Source: Ricinus communis
Taxonomy: Eukaryota > Streptophyta > Magnoliopsida > Malpighiales > Euphorbiaceae
NCBI RefSeq assembly: GCF_019578655.1
Contig: NC_063263.1
Coordinates: 25,667,001 to 25,731,000 of the forward strand
Reading direction: 5' to 3'
Length of the DNA: 64,000 nucleotides
Below, piece after piece: positions 62,872 to 64,000 of this stretch. Made by a program: the position numbers and the translations under genes. Within the stretch, counting starts at the first letter, position 1. Each line of letters starts with the position of its first letter. The notes below the pieces were generated by a model. The model ran no database searches. It was not told where the DNA came from and was given only the letters and a program-made list of their open reading frames with translations.

Positions 62872-64000
62872 TTGCAAATACAATTGAGGTCAATCCATGT
62901 GAATTACTTCCTACTCCCCAACTCACCTAATTATGTCTTAAGAGAACGACGTCGTCTCTTAGAGGCAGTTCAGTCTTCTCACACACATTATATTTACTTT
63001 TATGCTCTACCATTTTAAAATTTTCTCCTCCTAAAAACAACACCAAGTGTTATGTTTTATGTCATCCACTCACTCACAGCTTGACTCCCATATGCACCTA
63101 ACATTTACCACGTTTCAATAATACCCCTACACTTATTTGCCAAAGAATGCCTCAACGCCCTGTTTCGATAGGCATAAATGTCAGTTACTAAAGTTCATTC
63201 CCTTATGTATTACATGCAATCCACCTCCTAAAAAGAAAAAAATCCTTCTCCTCCTCCAATTATCACTACCTCCCATACTGTTTCTACAAACCCTAGACAT
63301 CACAAACATTTTTCTCTTGCATTCCTTCAACAGCCCATTCTTTCGCAGGTCGTTTCTCATATGTGTTTTATTATAAAAAATAAATAATATTACCACATGA
63401 TTCTTACACTGTTTACCATTTCCCTATGATTCATAAGGGTTTTCTTAAAATTTGATGATTTCTATTTCTTTTTTTTCATATTTAAAAGTTTCTAATCTTC
63501 ATTTTAAATTTAGATCTATCAGTGTGAGTATGTTTGAGATCTTTGTTAATTTCTTCGTTGCTGCCATTTTCGAACATGATCTTTCACTATTATTTAAAGA
63601 AAAACTTATTTCAGAATATTTGGCTTTATTTTCTTATTCTCATTCCTGGGTAAAAAAAAGTGTGAACTTGCTTCTACTTTAACTAATGCTTTGATATACT
63701 TTTATGCAAGTGAATATGGTGTTTCCTTTCGAGATCTCTTTTTTTTGCCCCCTTGAAAGGATGTAATTTCATTAGTCTCTCCAAAAGGCATCAGATTTAG
63801 TCCTCTTGAAAAGATGTGACTTAATTGGTCTTTGTCAAAGTCGTTGCCTGTGAAGACAGTTATTCTAGACTTTGATCTCACCTTTACCTCTTCTTTGATA
63901 TATGGCTATTAATTTAAAAAAAAAAAATAGATCCACGACATCGTTTATTTTGTGTTCTTTTAAATACATTTTTTTCTAGTTTGTGGTTACATACTGGTTT
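62872..64000. other. Intergenic DNA, no gene seen
   Basis: The short frames (62758-63018, 63137-63376, 63452-63682) show no family. A diverged 50-bp direct repeat (TTGAAAGGATGT / TTGAAAAGATGT followed by an ATTAGTCT/ATTGGTCT end) stands at about 63750-63835. The window ends in AT-rich DNA. Confidence 0.5.

Noticed and set aside
1..64000. tRNA, rRNA or snRNA genes
   Set aside because: No cloverleaf, rRNA core or snRNA promoter pattern was recognised by eye. A covariance-model search would be the proper test.

Overview
This window looks like nuclear DNA of a eudicot plant: AT-rich, intron-bearing, and filled with nested LTR retrotransposons. Only one conventional host gene is supported. It is a complete, ten-exon, minus-strand bHLH gene of the LONESOME HIGHWAY (LHW) type, with its stop codon at 48344 and its ATG at 56717. 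The style of gene and repeats would fit a woody or Malpighiales-type eudicot, but that is a guess. No rRNA, tRNA, CRISPR or prokaryotic operon structure was seen.

Layout. 1-3000 is AT-rich intergenic DNA. 3050-4340 is an LTR-like block. 4340-5530 is a decayed minus-strand copia gag/protease. 5803-10469 is a rearranged Athila/Tat-like Ty3 element on the minus strand, with an LTR, a primer-binding-site-like sequence, gag and protease; its left end carries an inverted LTR piece. 11958-21600 is a decayed plus-strand Sirevirus-like copia element. It is interrupted at 12789-18724 by a non-autonomous gag-only LTR element with a clean GGAAG target duplication. 21601-33150 is a decayed plus-strand Tat-lineage Ty3 element with a second RNase H. 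It is itself split by two solo LTRs (23959-25212 and 25634-27481) and by a foreign segment near 29270-29800. 33156-34410 is an LTR-like block on the minus strand. 34980-39060 is a pair of LTR-like blocks in inverted orientation around a spacer holding a 21-bp minisatellite. 39200-40330 is a plus-strand Tat gag/protease remnant. 40331-46560 is a minus-strand Del/Tekay chromovirus with a recognisable chromodomain; it is split by a solo LTR at 43118-44590 that also has GGAAG duplications.

The right third is gene-bearing. After an AT-rich stretch (46560-48000) comes the LHW gene, which is intact by splice-site and frame inspection and predicts 933 residues. Its fifth intron holds an insertion with an 18-bp repeat that reads as a hexapeptide repeat, and also a tandem duplication of about 140 bp. 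Its 5' leader holds two short upstream ORFs and a GA/CT repeat. Beyond it lie AT-rich promoter-side DNA, a fold-back MITE-like element (58070-58459), an (AAT)n microsatellite and a Del-type LTR ending at 62871.

The genes do not form a pathway. The retrotransposon reading frames are mostly broken and read as insertion history, whereas LHW is the one gene likely to act for the plant: a transcription factor partnering TMO5-type bHLH proteins in vascular cell division. Points worth a second look are the LHW leader ORFs, the coding-like minisatellite in its intron, the shared GGAAGCATG insertion site of two copies of one LTR family, GC-rich hairpins and variable repeats in the promoter side of that LTR, and the inverted LTR structures.
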